Shown here piece by piece: positions 45,150-55,674 of a stretch of DNA of 64,000 nt. Source of the DNA: Kingdonia uniflora (taxonomy: Eukaryota > Streptophyta > Magnoliopsida > Ranunculales > Circaeasteraceae). The translations under genes and the position numbers were made by a program. Each line of letters begins with the position of its first letter. Position 1 is the stretch's first letter. Under the pieces are notes generated by a model. It saw nothing but the letters and a program-made list of their open reading frames with translations, did no database searches and was not told the origin of the DNA. The stretch lies in NCBI GenBank assembly GCA_014058105.1, contig JACGCM010002300.1, positions 1,302,001 through 1,366,000 of the forward strand, read 5' to 3'.

Positions 45150-45945
45150 ATAACTACATCATAGCTCTTCAAATAAATTCGCTCTCCGAGGGTCGCTTAT
45201 TGAGATAATCAATTCGATCTGGCAGAGATGCGCCATACAGCTATTCAATATTCAAGATATCTCAGTACAGTCACTTATTGATACGCTCAATTCGACCTGT
45301 GACTGAGACCTACATCATAGTTGTTCAAATAAATTTGCTCTCCGAGGGTCGCTTATTGAGATAATTAATTCGATCTGGCAGAGATACGCCATACAACTAT
45401 TCAATATTCAAGATGTCTCAGCACGGTCGCTTATTGATACGCTCAATTCGACCAGTGACTGAGAACTATATCATAGTTGTTCAATTAAATTCACTCTCAT
45501 AAGGTCGCTTATTAAGACAATCAATTCGATCTGCCAGAGATGCGCCATACAACTATTCAATATTCAAGATGTCTCAGTACGGTCGCTTATTGATATGTTC
45601 AATTCGACCTGTGACTGAGACCTACATCCTAGTTGTTCAAATAAATTCTCTCTCATAAGGTCGCTTATTGAGATAATCAATTCGATCTGCCTGAGATATG
45701 CCATACAGCTATTCAATATTCAAAGATGCCTAAGTATGGTCGCCTATTGATACGCTCAATTTGACCTATGACTGAGACCTACAACATTAATTTTTAAATA
45801 TACTCGCTCTCCAAAGGTCCCTTATCGATTCAATCGATTCGATCTGACAGAGACGCATTATTCAGCTATTCAAATATTTTATAACTCTCTTTACGGTTGC
45901 AAATTTACTTGCTCAAATTCGACCTATGTACAAAGAGAATACAAC
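45150..45945 (+). repeat. 156-bp tandem array, about five copies
   Basis: GCTCTCC(G/A)AGGGTCGCTTAT-like starts occur at about 45181, 45337, 45493, 45649 and 45805, a steady 156-bp step. Each unit is itself two related halves (TTGAGATAATCAATTCGATC and TTGATACGCTCAATTCGACC). It lies between the end of pol and the antisense gene. Tat elements often carry such arrays there, and some satellite DNAs arose from them. Confidence 0.85.
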
Positions 45946-46104
45946 ACCGCTGCAACCATATCTCTACATTGTCGTTTATTGGTTCACCCAATTCGACCAT
46001 ACAAAGAGGTTACATAACAAAAGTATTTTCTACTAAACTTTTGACATTTTTTCTACAGCAAAGACATATTTATACTCTGTCTCATTACAATATAAACAAT
46101 GAAA

Positions 46105-47242
46105 CTACCTTTCACGCTTTGGGCGTACAACATTCGAACTTTCTCCATGCCCAGATGAAAGTAAGGCAGGGAAAGGTATAGCCGCATCAACTACAGAAGA
46201 AGATGCATTCAACAATTCCATAACTTTCGGCATCATATTATCTATATAAGATAACCACGCTAGCTGCAAATCATACTCCATTCAGTATTCAGTTGAAGCA
46301 ACCAAGATCGAATCACGCTCTGTTCGAAATTTCTCTACATAAGCATGCAAGATAGCCATAGTGCGCAATGTAACATCATCCACAGTTATCAACATAGCTT
46401 CACCACGCTCGGTCTTCACTTTGTTTAGTTTGCCTTCAAGATCCTTAAATTGATCTGCCAGTGGCTTTTTCTCCTGCAGCAACGAATCTCTATATTGCTT
46501 CGTTATCTACACACTATGCTCCATCTCCATATTTAGACGTTGCAACTTCTTATCTACCTTCTTTGAATACTGGATCTTATCATCTGCTATATCCACCAAC
46601 CTCTGCGATTCTATATACTTAACATGGAGCTCCTCGTAAACTTTATTACCTTGCATACACTCAAGTATCAAAGCTTGTTTATCCCAAACAAGATCGGCAA
46701 TTTGTGAATTACACTTATTGATGGTTTCATTCATCTCTCGATCTCTCTTGGAAAATGTTTCCTCGTAAGTTTTGGTACGATCACTTTTTCTTTGGCATGA
46801 ATCTCGAGCCTCACACAAATCCCAGTTCAGCTTTTTTAGACGCTCTCGCATATGACAGATTTCAGCATCTTGCTTCTTTAAGAGATCAGTATTGTTTGTT
46901 ACCACCAACTGATGGTGCAACAGATCGTTCTTCTGCTTTTCAATCATACTTAACAGATCCAGTACTTGTTGATTCGCAGCCATGGTCTCCAACTTTTTCT
47001 TCTTTAGAGATACTTTCCACAGTTCGGCTTCATTATTAGCAGTCAATATCTCTGTATCCTTACATGATAACTCTACAGTCTCAGCATTTAGCCGACTCTG
47101 CAGCTCCAACATCTCAGATTCCAGCTTCGAATTCAACAAAGTCGTATTTTCAACCGCTAATGAACATTACCGCAACTTTGCAGACAGTTCCTTATTTGAT
47201 GCAGATAAGACAGCCAGTTTGTCCTGTTTATTGTCTTCAGCC
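46105..47242 (-). pseudogene. Antisense gene of the Tat element: C-terminal coiled coil
   Basis: After an acceptor-like TTCTAG the minus strand reads AEDNKQDKLAVLSASNKELS, a stop, LNSKLESEMLELQSRLNAET and a long heptad-rich coiled coil to LQRLNMEMEHSV (46507). It then continues past stops with LLQEKKPLADQFKDLEGKLN, LRTMAILHAYVEKFRTERDS and LQLAWLSYIDNMMPKVMELL, ending in PRPKREG-like residues near 46105. No enzymatic domain is seen. It runs opposite to gag-pol. Three stops indicate decay. Confidence 0.7.
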
Positions 47243-47392
47243 TAGAAGAGCATATTACAAACGACAATACATCTATCAACAGATATTCATTCAAACAAGA
47301 CATATCATTCAACAACATTTATTACAACATCAAGCTATACACAAATCAACTAAATTATGCAGTGAACAATCATATGCCACTGTTCAGTTGGC

Positions 47393-48543
47393 TTATGATT
47401 GAACCCTACTACTACTCGCATAAACTTGCAAAGGTTCATTGAAGATTACGACCTCTTGAGGACGGGTCTTAAGCCGCGTGCGGGGTAACAGATCTTCGAC
47501 CTCCTCCTCCTTAGACTCTTTAGCTCGCAGTTTCAAGGTTAAAGCTCCTCCACCCTCATTACCTTTTGCAAACCACATATTTTCAACCTTATCATTCTCT
47601 ACATCAACATCTTTACCACAGCTCAAGATATAACATCTAAATTCATTTTCCACTCTCTCGAGCTCTCCCCCATAAAATGCGATAACATAAGCCATCTAAC
47701 GTTTGTGGTCTATTTTGCTGGCACGTTTTCCCCGCTTGGGAGTAAGATACTTCTTCAAGCACGATTGAGACATTTCCAAACATTTCTGCGTATCTAGTAA
47801 ATGCGCTTCTAACAATATCAATCTTTTATCCGAACCCTGCAACAACTTATTGCACTCCACCTTTTCCATCTCTAGACATGCATTATAATCCTTGGATAGC
47901 TCCAGTTCGTCATGAGCATGCCTCAGGTTGTTTTCTAATTGTGCCTGGACCCTTCTATCTTCCTTCTTTATATTGAAGAAAAGGATCCTCATTGCTCTTT
48001 GCCCCTAGAAAAGTCAAGCTCATCAGGCAATGGACCTACACCACCCCATATGATAGATACTCCAGCTCGAGCTGAGCATCTTTGTGCTTCTATATTATTG
48101 CGATTACGCGCTTCTTGCGCCAAGAATTTTACCCGAGCTGGATCCGACAATATGCCTCTTTCAGTTAACATTTATAAATAGGCTTTCTTCAAGGCCCGCT
48201 CACTATCAACTTCGGTCTCAAAATAGAGCGTTAAAGATAATAATGACCTTTGACACTCAAACTTATCACTCTCATCTACGGACCGCTTATCCTTAAGGGA
48301 TTTTTGGAGTAAAGCGAACCTATCGCTCTCTTTTCATAAAACCTCATCCCTCTTAATTTTTATCTTTCCATATCTACATTGATGCTCGAATAACTCCTTC
48401 AAGGTGTTATCAAAATTTGACTTATGAAGAAGTCTCTCATATTCAAGTTTATTGTACACCCGTTGAGTACGATTGATGGAATCCCTTGCTCGACTCAAGG
48501 CCTTTTCCATCTCGCTTACTTTTCCACTTAAACGAACTACCTC
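47393..48543 (-). pseudogene. Antisense gene: second coiled-coil exon
   Basis: Starts after an AG acceptor with EVVRLSGKVSEMEKALSRAR, LHKSNFDNTLKELFEHQCRY, then stops, MLTERGILSDPARVKFLAQE, AQLENNLRHAHDELELSKDY and LLEAHLLDTQKCLEMSQSCL. It ends with an acidic stretch, LTLKLRAKESKEEEVEDLLP and RTRLKTRPQEVVIFNEPLQV. Frame changes lie near 47990 and 47700. A donor near 47410 (GAGTAGTAG) to the acceptor at 47243 is possible but unproven. Confidence 0.65.
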
Positions 48544-48708
48544 CTACATACAAATTATACATTCACCATCAAAACAACATATATCAACAACAATCGCAAA
48601 AAATTCAAATCTCAGCAAAAACAGTTTTATCACTAGTACAAAGGACAAAATTTGACCAAGTCTCAGAACTATGTTATAACTACAGAATAATGAATTAGCT
48701 TCTGCTAC

Positions 48709-49125
48709 CTCCTTGGTCGTATCATCAGCCACTGAAGGTATCGGGCTCTACTCAGATACTGGAGAGATATCATCCCCTGGGAAGATGATCTCACTATACT
48801 TCCCTGCAAGAGCAAGATCGATATCCTCTCTGCTCAAACCCCAGAAGTAGAAGGCCTGAATCAGCTTATTTCGGGAAGCCACCACAATGTCAACAACCTT
48901 CTTTACCTCATCTTCAACCTCTTTCTTTGCAGCGGCAGCTTCCTTCTCAATTTGATCCTTCTGCAGAGCCTTCTCTTTCTCGAAATACTCCCTCTGCAGA
49001 ACCTTATCCTTCTGCAACTGCTCACAGAACGCAGTTCACTCCTTCAACTGTTCAGCCAAAGATGCTTTCTCAGTCTCATACTCGGCACGATCTGCGGCAG
49101 CTACCTTCAACACCACCGCGGCTGA
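48709..49125 (-). pseudogene. Antisense gene: central exon
   Basis: The minus strand reads SAAVVLKVAAADRAEYETEK, a stop after LAEQLKE, a Lys/Glu coiled coil (FEKEKALQKDQIEKEAAAAK), FYFWGLSREDIDLALAGKYS and EIIFPGDDISPVSE, another stop, and VADDTTKE at the donor. It is joined to its neighbours by two introns that keep phase 0: 49224-49126 (99 bp, GTATGC...GGAAG) upstream and 48708-48544 (165 bp, GTAGCA...TGTAG) downstream. Confidence 0.72.
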
Positions 49126-49224
49126 CTTCCATGCAACAGAATGTTGCACCACAAATATAACAAAACAGTATTGCAAGATCGGATCATTACTTCAAATGAT
49201 TTAATCAGATAACATCATGCATAC

Positions 49225-49742
49225 CTGTGAGATACTGGATTGAATTTGAGTATCTAGGCGGATGAGATCACGTTTAGCCAAATCCAGCGCCTCCTGCTCC
49301 ACCGCTTTGAGGTTGGCCCCCTTTGGAGAATCTCAAATATCTTTCCCGGACTCTTGTTTCTGCTTCTTCAGAGGAGGAGCCATATTTACATCAGCACCCA
49401 CCCCCTCAGTCCCCACTTGCGGTATCTGCACGGGAGCTGTTTGTTCAGAAGGCGGCACCATCCTTTTTACTCTAGGTCGCCGAACTAAGGAACTCGAAGT
49501 ACCCGCAATACAGGCAGGAATCTCGATAATGTCATCATAAGCAGAGCCAGAAGTAGCCATAGCTCAATTCTGATGAGCTCGTTGTACTTGTTCAACTATA
49601 GAATTCAACCTCTTTTCTCTGCGGATGCCTAGTACTCCAAGAACTTTGTTCAGTTCGGTTCCTTCTCGACTAACGATGTCGAACAGACTCGACGTATCAG
49701 CGGTACCTTTGGGATTTGGCTTTGCCAAATCAGCAGCAAACT
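49225..49742 (-). pseudogene. Antisense gene: linker exon
   Basis: The minus strand reads AADLAKPNPKGTADTSSLFD, IVSREGTELNKVLGVLGIRR, NSIVEQVQRAHQN, a stop, SGSAYDDIIEIPACIAGTSS, SLVRRPRVKRMVPPSEQTAP, a stop, ANLKAVEQEALDLAKRDLIR and LDTQIQSSISQ at the donor. A 60-bp gap to the previous exon has GTAAGT and TAG ends, but joining there shifts the frame by one base, so that junction is damaged or mis-placed. Confidence 0.6.
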
Positions 49743-49800
49743 ATGTTAGTAGCTCGCAATAAGTTAAAAGGCGAACTACAGGCAGAATGAAGACACTTAC

Positions 49801-50623
49801 TCTCGTTAAAATTCTTATATATCAGCTCGAGCGCCGGTTCCCCAAGCACTTGCATACAATTACCCCTTACCATCACAAGATGGTCGCACCAGGGTCTCCC
49901 AGCAAATTCAAAATCAAAGATTTTCGGCCTCGCCGAATCACTAAACAAGTACCTGCTCTTTCGATCTTTCACATATTTAAACTTATAGTATTTCAAGACA
50001 TCGTCTGCTACGAACTGTCTCGCAATTCCACCATCCCTCCATCTCTTGTTAAGGGCTTCACAGACCTTCATCATTTCAAAGACATTACCGTTTAATTGGC
50101 CAGGGCAGCTCTTTAGAGTATTCATGACACCCTTTTGGAAAAACGTGAGGGGAATGCTTAACCCATATACAACCTGGTTCAGATAGCAAAGGAATCCGTC
50201 CTCTACGACCTCTACACTAGTCCCATTATAATAAGAGATATCTATATCATCTCCTATACCCATATTCCCCTTCCACTTGTCCAGCGAAATCACCTGATAA
50301 TGATCTATTTTACCATCTGGTCTTACCAGAGTCCTAAACCACAACCCCACATTCATTACATAATGCCTCCATTTTTCATCTAAACTTCTTTTATACTTCA
50401 AAAATTTCTTCACTACGTCTACATTCTCGGGATACATAAAAAATTGCCCAGTTTCAATCCCCGCTTGCAACCTTGCATCCCTCCTAGAAAGAACAGTCGG
50501 TTTATCAACAGTTACAGTACCAATTACCTCCGAATCATCCATAGTCCTGTCAGACAATGATGATTCCTCACTACTAGAAGATACAACAAATTTACTACTA
50601 GGTTTCGGATTTTTTGAGTGCAT
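49801..50623 (-). pseudogene. Antisense gene: conserved domain exon (gypsy-type 'transposase' family)
   Basis: Open for about 274 residues from the ATG at 50623 (MHSKNPKPSSKFVVSSSSEE). A Ser-rich start precedes a globular part: MYPENVDVVKKFLKYKRSLD, VEDGFLCYLNQVVYGLSIPL, FFQKGVMNTLKSCPGQLNGN, KVCEALNKRWRDGGIARQFV, SARPKIFDFEFAGRPWCDHL. The GF...YGLSIPL...F...L...PGQLNGN pattern agrees with the 'putative gypsy-type transposon' domain (Pfam PF04195) found in extra ORFs of Tat elements. Despite that name no transposase activity is known. It is the longest open part of the antisense gene. Confidence 0.7.
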
Positions 50624-50786
50624 CTACCACATACAGGAAAAATCTGTTCAGAGTTATTAAAAATCAAACAGGCCTTCTCCCTCAACCCTACCCAACACTT
50701 TATTAATCTACCCAGAAGTTCAAACATGCAACTACCAGTTCCAAGAAACTAATACAACAACCAAAATGGTGGAAACAGAGTCACTA

Positions 50787-51128
50787 ACCTGTACTAGAAG
50801 AACATCAATCGTCGTTTCCAGTCACCACCATCACTTCAGACAATAAAGCGTCAGTTTTTCTAGGAAGACCACTGTAAAACGGTGGACTACGATTGAAGTT
50901 TGAAGACTTTCTCTCTCTAGAAATACTTTCTTCTCTCTCTGCAAATGAATATGGCTTGTAGGAGGGAGAAAGACGAGAGTTTATACTAACCCTCGATTTC
51001 TGAAACGACGGCTCTTTGGGATACGTGTTAGCATCATCCCTATTTACAGGCACATCTTTCCATTTGTCCTCATGATGATCTTTGGAGTAACGTGCTCGGT
51101 TATCACGTCTGTCTCTCTCCTCTGCCAT
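50787..51128 (-). pseudogene. Antisense gene: charged N-terminal exon
   Basis: From the ATG at 51128: MAEERDRRDNRARYSKDHHE, DKWKDVPVNRDDANTYPKEP, an Arg/Ser/Asp-rich disordered protein ending in VMVVTGNDD and a stop, with a good donor (ACAGGTTAGT) 14 bp after it. The acceptor GTGGTAG at 50624 would give the next exon but not the same frame. It may be the true start of the antisense gene or a separate small ORF. Confidence 0.5.
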
Positions 51129-52097
51129 TATTAAATTCAAGGACTCACTGCCTTAGAAGATTTGTGTAGATCTTGCAGCACGATCACTCCCGTACAACAA
51201 CAACCTTCTTCAGTTATACGATCCTGCTGTACAATTTTAAACATGATTTCCAATTCAAAAGCCTAAGTACAGCTATTACAGCTGTCACTTACCTCAATTT
51301 CGGCATGACAGAAGGAGAAAATTAGTAACAAATCCTACTTCAATTATATTTCAGTCAAAAATTATCATAGATATAGAAAGTGATGACAAGACGACCTCAA
51401 CAAAAGCAAATCATTATGATCAATAACTCGACCTTACATATACATACAACACGGACGGTTCTCTTCAACACACGGAATGATTTCCCCACTAGGAGCCCTT
51501 TAGCTAGTTTATCCAGCACGATTTATCGAACTTATGCCTCACATAGCTCTACATCTAGTCGAAGTTCGCAAATCACTCCACATCAGAGGCCGTAACTAAG
51601 TTTCTACCCATGATAACAAGTATTCAAGTTAACTATGATGATACTCTCACAATAGGGAAACAAATATATAACACGATCTACATAGTTCAACTCAGCAATA
51701 TTTTAATCTACATATTACTACCTATGTCATTTTTGACTAGTTCGATAGCAGTTCATTCAAGTAGTTTCAAACACTTAAAAGACAAGATAAGAAAGTTCAA
51801 ATTTATTATTCAACAAAACAATTTACAAGGACGAATACTTTAACCAGTTTGAAAATCAAGATTACAAGTTCTACATGCAACTTTTTATTTTACAAAGAAT
51901 AACCTACATTGCAGATGACAGTGCAACACTTGAGAAGAAACAATGGTGGGCTCAGCAGAAGAACTCAAAGCCCAAGAAGAGGAACTGGAGTGAGGTAGAG
52001 GACAAAGTTAATCCTACCAATCCTCCATAACCCCTACCTCCACTGTCGACGAAGGACCTCCTCCACCATTACAATACCCGATCTTTAGCAGGGTATC
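51129..52097. other. Tat 3' internal stretch, no gene recognised
   Basis: No conserved coding signal in either strand; short plus-strand frames are not family-like. It could hold the promoter and leader of the antisense gene. Confidence 0.4.
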
Positions 52098-52398
52098 AGC
52101 AATACTTAACAGAGGACACCCCGGCCTTCTCATTCTCCGTCATCACCGTATCCTCTGCAAGCATCCGAAGACAGGACCGACGGTAAGCAACAAAGAAAAC
52201 CTCATAATGGAATCGCCACATTTGATGATAATCATCCTCTGCCTCCTCTAGTTTTTCCTACGACATCCCATGGAAAGTTGGAGTAACAGAGATTGGAGTC
52301 GGTAGAGAAAGACTTTGGGTCCCAAAATAACGAGTTTGTAGACTTTCCATTTTGGTCTGAACTCTAGTTTCATATGCTTGGCGTTGAGTTGTCACCAT
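52098..52398 (-). pseudogene. Additional antisense coding block with one stop
   Basis: From the ATG at 52398 the minus strand encodes MVTTQRQAYETRVQTKMESL, QTRYFGTQSLSLPTPISVTP, TFHGMS, one TAG, then EKLEEAEDDYHQMWRFHYEV, FFVAYRRSCLRMLAEDTVMT and ENEKAGVSSVKYC before a TGA. Roughly 100 codons with a single stop and protein-like composition are unlikely by chance. It is in line with the antisense gene and could be its first exon. I do not recognise a family. Confidence 0.5.
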
Positions 52399-52681
52399 CA
52401 CTACTACTTATACTAATCTGAATGACTGACAAAGTTAACCAGAGTGAACAGTGATAACAACTATTTACCATGTTTTATACTAGTAGCATTTAATGTATGC
52501 CACAACTTCCAATAAGGTATTCATCACAAGTGCACATCTCAAGTAGAATTTTTGGGAGACCCAACAGTCGAAACTATTATTCTTCCAAGATAAATTGAAG
52601 CCATCAATACAATATTCAATTCAAACGATTGAACTTCTCAACCAACACCACTCGCAACACACGTTTCTCCTGCTATTGGCT

Positions 52682-52694
52682 GAGAGGGGGGAGT
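52682..52694 (+). other. Polypurine tract of the Tat element
   Basis: GAGAGGGGGGAGT immediately before the 3' LTR. Confidence 0.85.
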
Positions 52695-53372
52695 TGTGAG
52701 GGCTTATTTCTAATCCTCATACTGAGTCTGATATTCAAACTCACATAGCTCGAGTAAACACACTGATAACTAGCCAAGGACTAAAAGCAAGGAGATCGTA
52801 GTACAGATTTTATTACCTATATTTCGAAGATATTAAAGCATCCTGTGACTTTGCGCTATAGAAGATACTCCTCCACTTATCAACATGTCGTATGCATGCG
52901 AACATCACAAGAGATCGTATCTTCCCAACGTTTTGAAGTTTCATCTAAAGAATATTAATAGATCTGTTTCAGATCAACAAATATCAAGACGTTACAGAAG
53001 ACCATTATGAAGACTCATCAAAACCTGATATTGTAACGTCCCTCATCAATGTAACCAACGATCATATTATAAGACCTATAAAAAGAAACCTGAAGATCAG
53101 GATATAGGACGACTATTATCACCTAGGGAGCTCTTAGAGAAAGTCATCCCTACCAAAACTCAGAGACTTGATCTCTTTATTTCTTTGTAATAGTTAGATA
53201 TATATAAAGACGCCATTCCTTCAGAAACCCTCAGGAGAGGTCATGGTTTTTAACCCATTCAAAGGTTTTCCACGCTAAATCACGTGTCAATTACTTTACA
53301 TTCTCAACCACAATTCTATATTTCAATGGTGTAAAGCACTGTTTTCGGTCTCTACAAAAATAGGTTATTACA
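52695..53372 (+). repeat. 3' LTR of the Tat element (678 bp)
   Basis: Starts TGTGAGGGC and ends GGTTATTACA, followed by the target duplication ATAAG at 53373-53377. Aligns with 37878-38552 end to end. Confidence 0.92.
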
Positions 53373-53514
53373 ATAAGCAATTAATAAGAGCACTCATAAT
53401 TTGAATAGATAATGGTTCGAATCCATCTGGATTCACTTAGTTGTCCTAAAAGAAATAAATTCAATATGACGAATTATCTGGAAAAGAATAATAGCATTTA
53501 GAAAAAGCTTTTGA

Positions 53515-53777
53515 ACCAACTACAATAGTGTTTCACAAATGCTATTGTTTAGCGAATAAATGACGCATTCCCTAAATGTCGTAGTAGATGTATGATAGTA
53601 GTAAAAAATTATTGCCAAAAAGTTTTTAATAACATGCACAAATGTTATGCTTTTATAGCATTCAGAAAACATTATTATATAAAGGATAACATTACTTATA
53701 CAACAGGCGAATAATGTTATTGTAGTTTTTTATAACAATTTTTGAATGTTATTATATGTGCATTTTCTTATTGTAGA
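53515..53777. mobile_element. CACTA-like terminal region, remnant
   Basis: The right edge read on the minus strand is CTACAATAAGAAAATGCACA, close to the CACTACAAGAAAA terminus of plant CACTA elements but lacking the first two bases. Inside are several ATAACATT/AATGTTAT motifs in both orientations, like CACTA subterminal repeats. No transposase and no clear left end. Confidence 0.4.
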
Positions 53778-53789
53778 ACCTCTCTTTCC

Positions 53790-54350
53790 TAGTTTCCGGC
53801 CACATAATCACCAGTAATCATTCCTACGTCGTTGGCGATGTAATCAATTCCCCTCCTATTGTTTTTCAAATTCTTGACAGGGGTTTAGTTTGGGGCAAGT
53901 CTTTTTTGGTTGGGCTTCCTAATAATTGGAAATCGTTGATCATGATTCGCATAAATGTCGCAACCTCCTCATCGGACCTTGACCAAAAACTTTTTGATAC
54001 GTCTATGTCTTTCTCACCTATTAGATCAATCATACACTGAACCTCTCTTTTCGTGGTGTTTCATCTCGAAGCCATCTCAATCAAATTTCTTTGAATCCTC
54101 TGTCACAGATCCTGTCTCAAACCTTGCTTTTCCGACCATCTTCTTTTCTCCTATTTCTACATCTTTTTCAATGGCGTCGTTAAATCTTCCGTCACCATTG
54201 AAACTCGCTAGGGCACGCAATTTGATAAGCATCACCTCAAGTTGCTTAGACATCATCTTGTTTGATTCTGTGAGCTCTTTGTTAGACTCCATAAACAACT
54301 TAATAGACTCTTCTATCTTTTTCTTTGGTATTTTCTTCCTCATCATTTAT
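53790..54350 (-). pseudogene. Gypsy-like gag N-terminus, fragment
   Basis: The minus strand at 54346-54077 reads MMRKKIPKKKIEESIKLFME then SNKELTESNKMMSKQLEVML, a Lys/Glu-rich coil as in the start of some gypsy gag proteins, followed by FNDAIEKDVEIGEKKMVGKA. The context supports it: a primer-site-like sequence and an LTR lie upstream at 54525-54746. The rest (53790-54070) is not recognisable. Confidence 0.4.
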
Positions 54351-54539
54351 CGTAAAAGAAAAAAATTCCCGTAAAAATCACTGTAGCAACGTCGAAATCA
54401 CTGTAGTACGCATAAATTATTGTAGCAGACACTAAAATCATTGTAGCAAATGCCGAAACTACTATAACAACGCTGAAATCACTATAGCAAATAATAATAA
54501 TAATAATTCCATAAAATCTTGTTTGCTTTGGTACTAATT

Positions 54540-54746
54540 TGTTAAAAACTACGTTATTGCGAAAGCTAAATCGCACTTTAAATCAAATTAAATCTCTCAA
54601 TTGTAAATTCTAGGGTTTCTAGAGTTTTACCCCAAACTCTAAGTAAAAAACATAAAAACAACAGAGCTACTAACATCAATATAAAGAAAAAGTAGAAGGT
54701 ACGGGCCTGTGGGTAAATGACCCACGAGACTCTTGATCTATCGCTA
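54540..54746 (-). repeat. 207-bp LTR (5' LTR of a minus-strand gypsy remnant)
   Basis: Aligns along its whole length with the LTR at 28093-28299 (TGTTAAAAACTACGTTATTG start). On its left side AATTAGTACCAAAGC resembles an initiator-Met tRNA primer site. Repeats with CACTGTAGCAA lie in the leader at 54380-54490. Confidence 0.65.
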
Positions 54747-55182
54747 AGTATTAATAAATAATAAGTTAAGGGCTCTACCCCAAATTAGGTATTAGGAACA
54801 CGTGTGGAGATAATTGAGAAGAACTATACATTACCGAATATATGCATTTAATTTCCCAGTCCTCCAAAAGAGAAAATATACTCTTTGAATTAAGTAAGAT
54901 AGATCAAGACTAGTGAATAACATTTTTATAAACAGTTCGATCTCGAACACATGATATTACCTTTTTACGACTTCAATTCATTTTTTCGATTACCAGAAAA
55001 TGAAATAATTTTGAAACTAGAGTCCGAATCTGTTTCTACTCCTTCACTAAAATCACAGACACGTGTCCACCCTTTAGCATGATGTTACTCTATTACTATT
55101 TTTAGTATTTCATATAACAAAATAATTAAATACAAAGCAAAAGAAAGTCAAGTCTGAATTTTTGGGCTCCAATGGGTAGTAA
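54747..55182. other. Unremarkable non-coding stretch
   Basis: AT-rich, no coding or repeat signal that I can support. Confidence 0.5.
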
Positions 55183-55671
55183 GAGCATGGGCAACAGGGT
55201 AGCTATCGTTATGTTAGCGATCAAAATTTAGAAAAAATCCTTTTTTCAGGATAGCTATTGCTCAAATCTTGCTAATTTTGAAAAAATTAGTAGCTATCTG
55301 TGGCGAGCTCGTTCATGTCAGCGTGTCAGTGGGCTACCCTAAATGAATTATTTAAAAAAACTATTAAAAAATTATTTTATTCATTTTCTTAATACTTAAT
55401 TGTGCCAATTGAATTGGCGGTTGCGCCTATTGAATTGGCGCAGTGTATATATATATTATTATATTTTTAACATATTATTTTTATTTTTAATATATTTTTA
55501 TTATTTAAAAAAAAATTAAAATCTTGGCGCCAATTCAATTGGCGCACAAAAATCCAGACATTCATCCCCACCCTGAGAAAGATATTTTTTTACCTCTAGC
55601 TACATGTCATATTTTTCCTAATTTTTTTGCCTACGTGGTTCGCTAACTTAGCCAGCCTACTGCCCATGCTC
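55183..55671. mobile_element. Harbinger/Tourist-type MITE (489 bp)
   Basis: The ends are inverted repeats (GAGCATGGGCA and, at the other end, TGCCCATGCTC) flanked by the 3-bp duplication TAA (55180-55182, 55672-55674), the PIF/Harbinger preference. Inside, CCAATTGAATTGGCG and related GGCGCCAATTCAATTGGCGC motifs form local palindromes. No coding capacity. Confidence 0.8.
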
Positions 55672-55674
55672 TAA

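Larger units (their letters stand above)
37878..53372 (+). mobile_element. Tat-lineage Ty3/gypsy retrotransposon, 15.5 kb, with antisense gene
   Basis: Two LTRs (37878-38552 and 52695-53372) are flanked by the target duplication ATAAG (37873-37877 and 53373-53377). Primer site, gag, protease, RT, RNase H, a second archaeal-type RNase H and integrase follow on the plus strand, then a 156-bp tandem array, an antisense gene on the minus strand and a purine tract. The second RNase H, the large size and an extra ORF downstream of pol are hallmarks of the Tat lineage. In the first 100 aligned LTR bases I count 9 differences, 7 of them transitions, so the insertion is not recent. All plus-strand genes have stops. 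Confidence 0.92.

Noticed and set aside
45150..45945. CRISPR-like regular repeats
   Set aside because: The repeats are contiguous 156-bp tandem units without unique spacers, in a plant retrotransposon.
49741..50788. Introns joining the first three antisense exons of the Tat element (50788-50624 and 49800-49741)
   Set aside because: GT and AG ends are present, but joining shifts the frame or meets a stop; only the two downstream introns keep frame.
53414..53424. GGTTCGAATCC, identical to a tRNA B-box/T-arm core
   Set aside because: No acceptor stem, D-arm or anticodon arm can be built around it, so it is not a tRNA gene.
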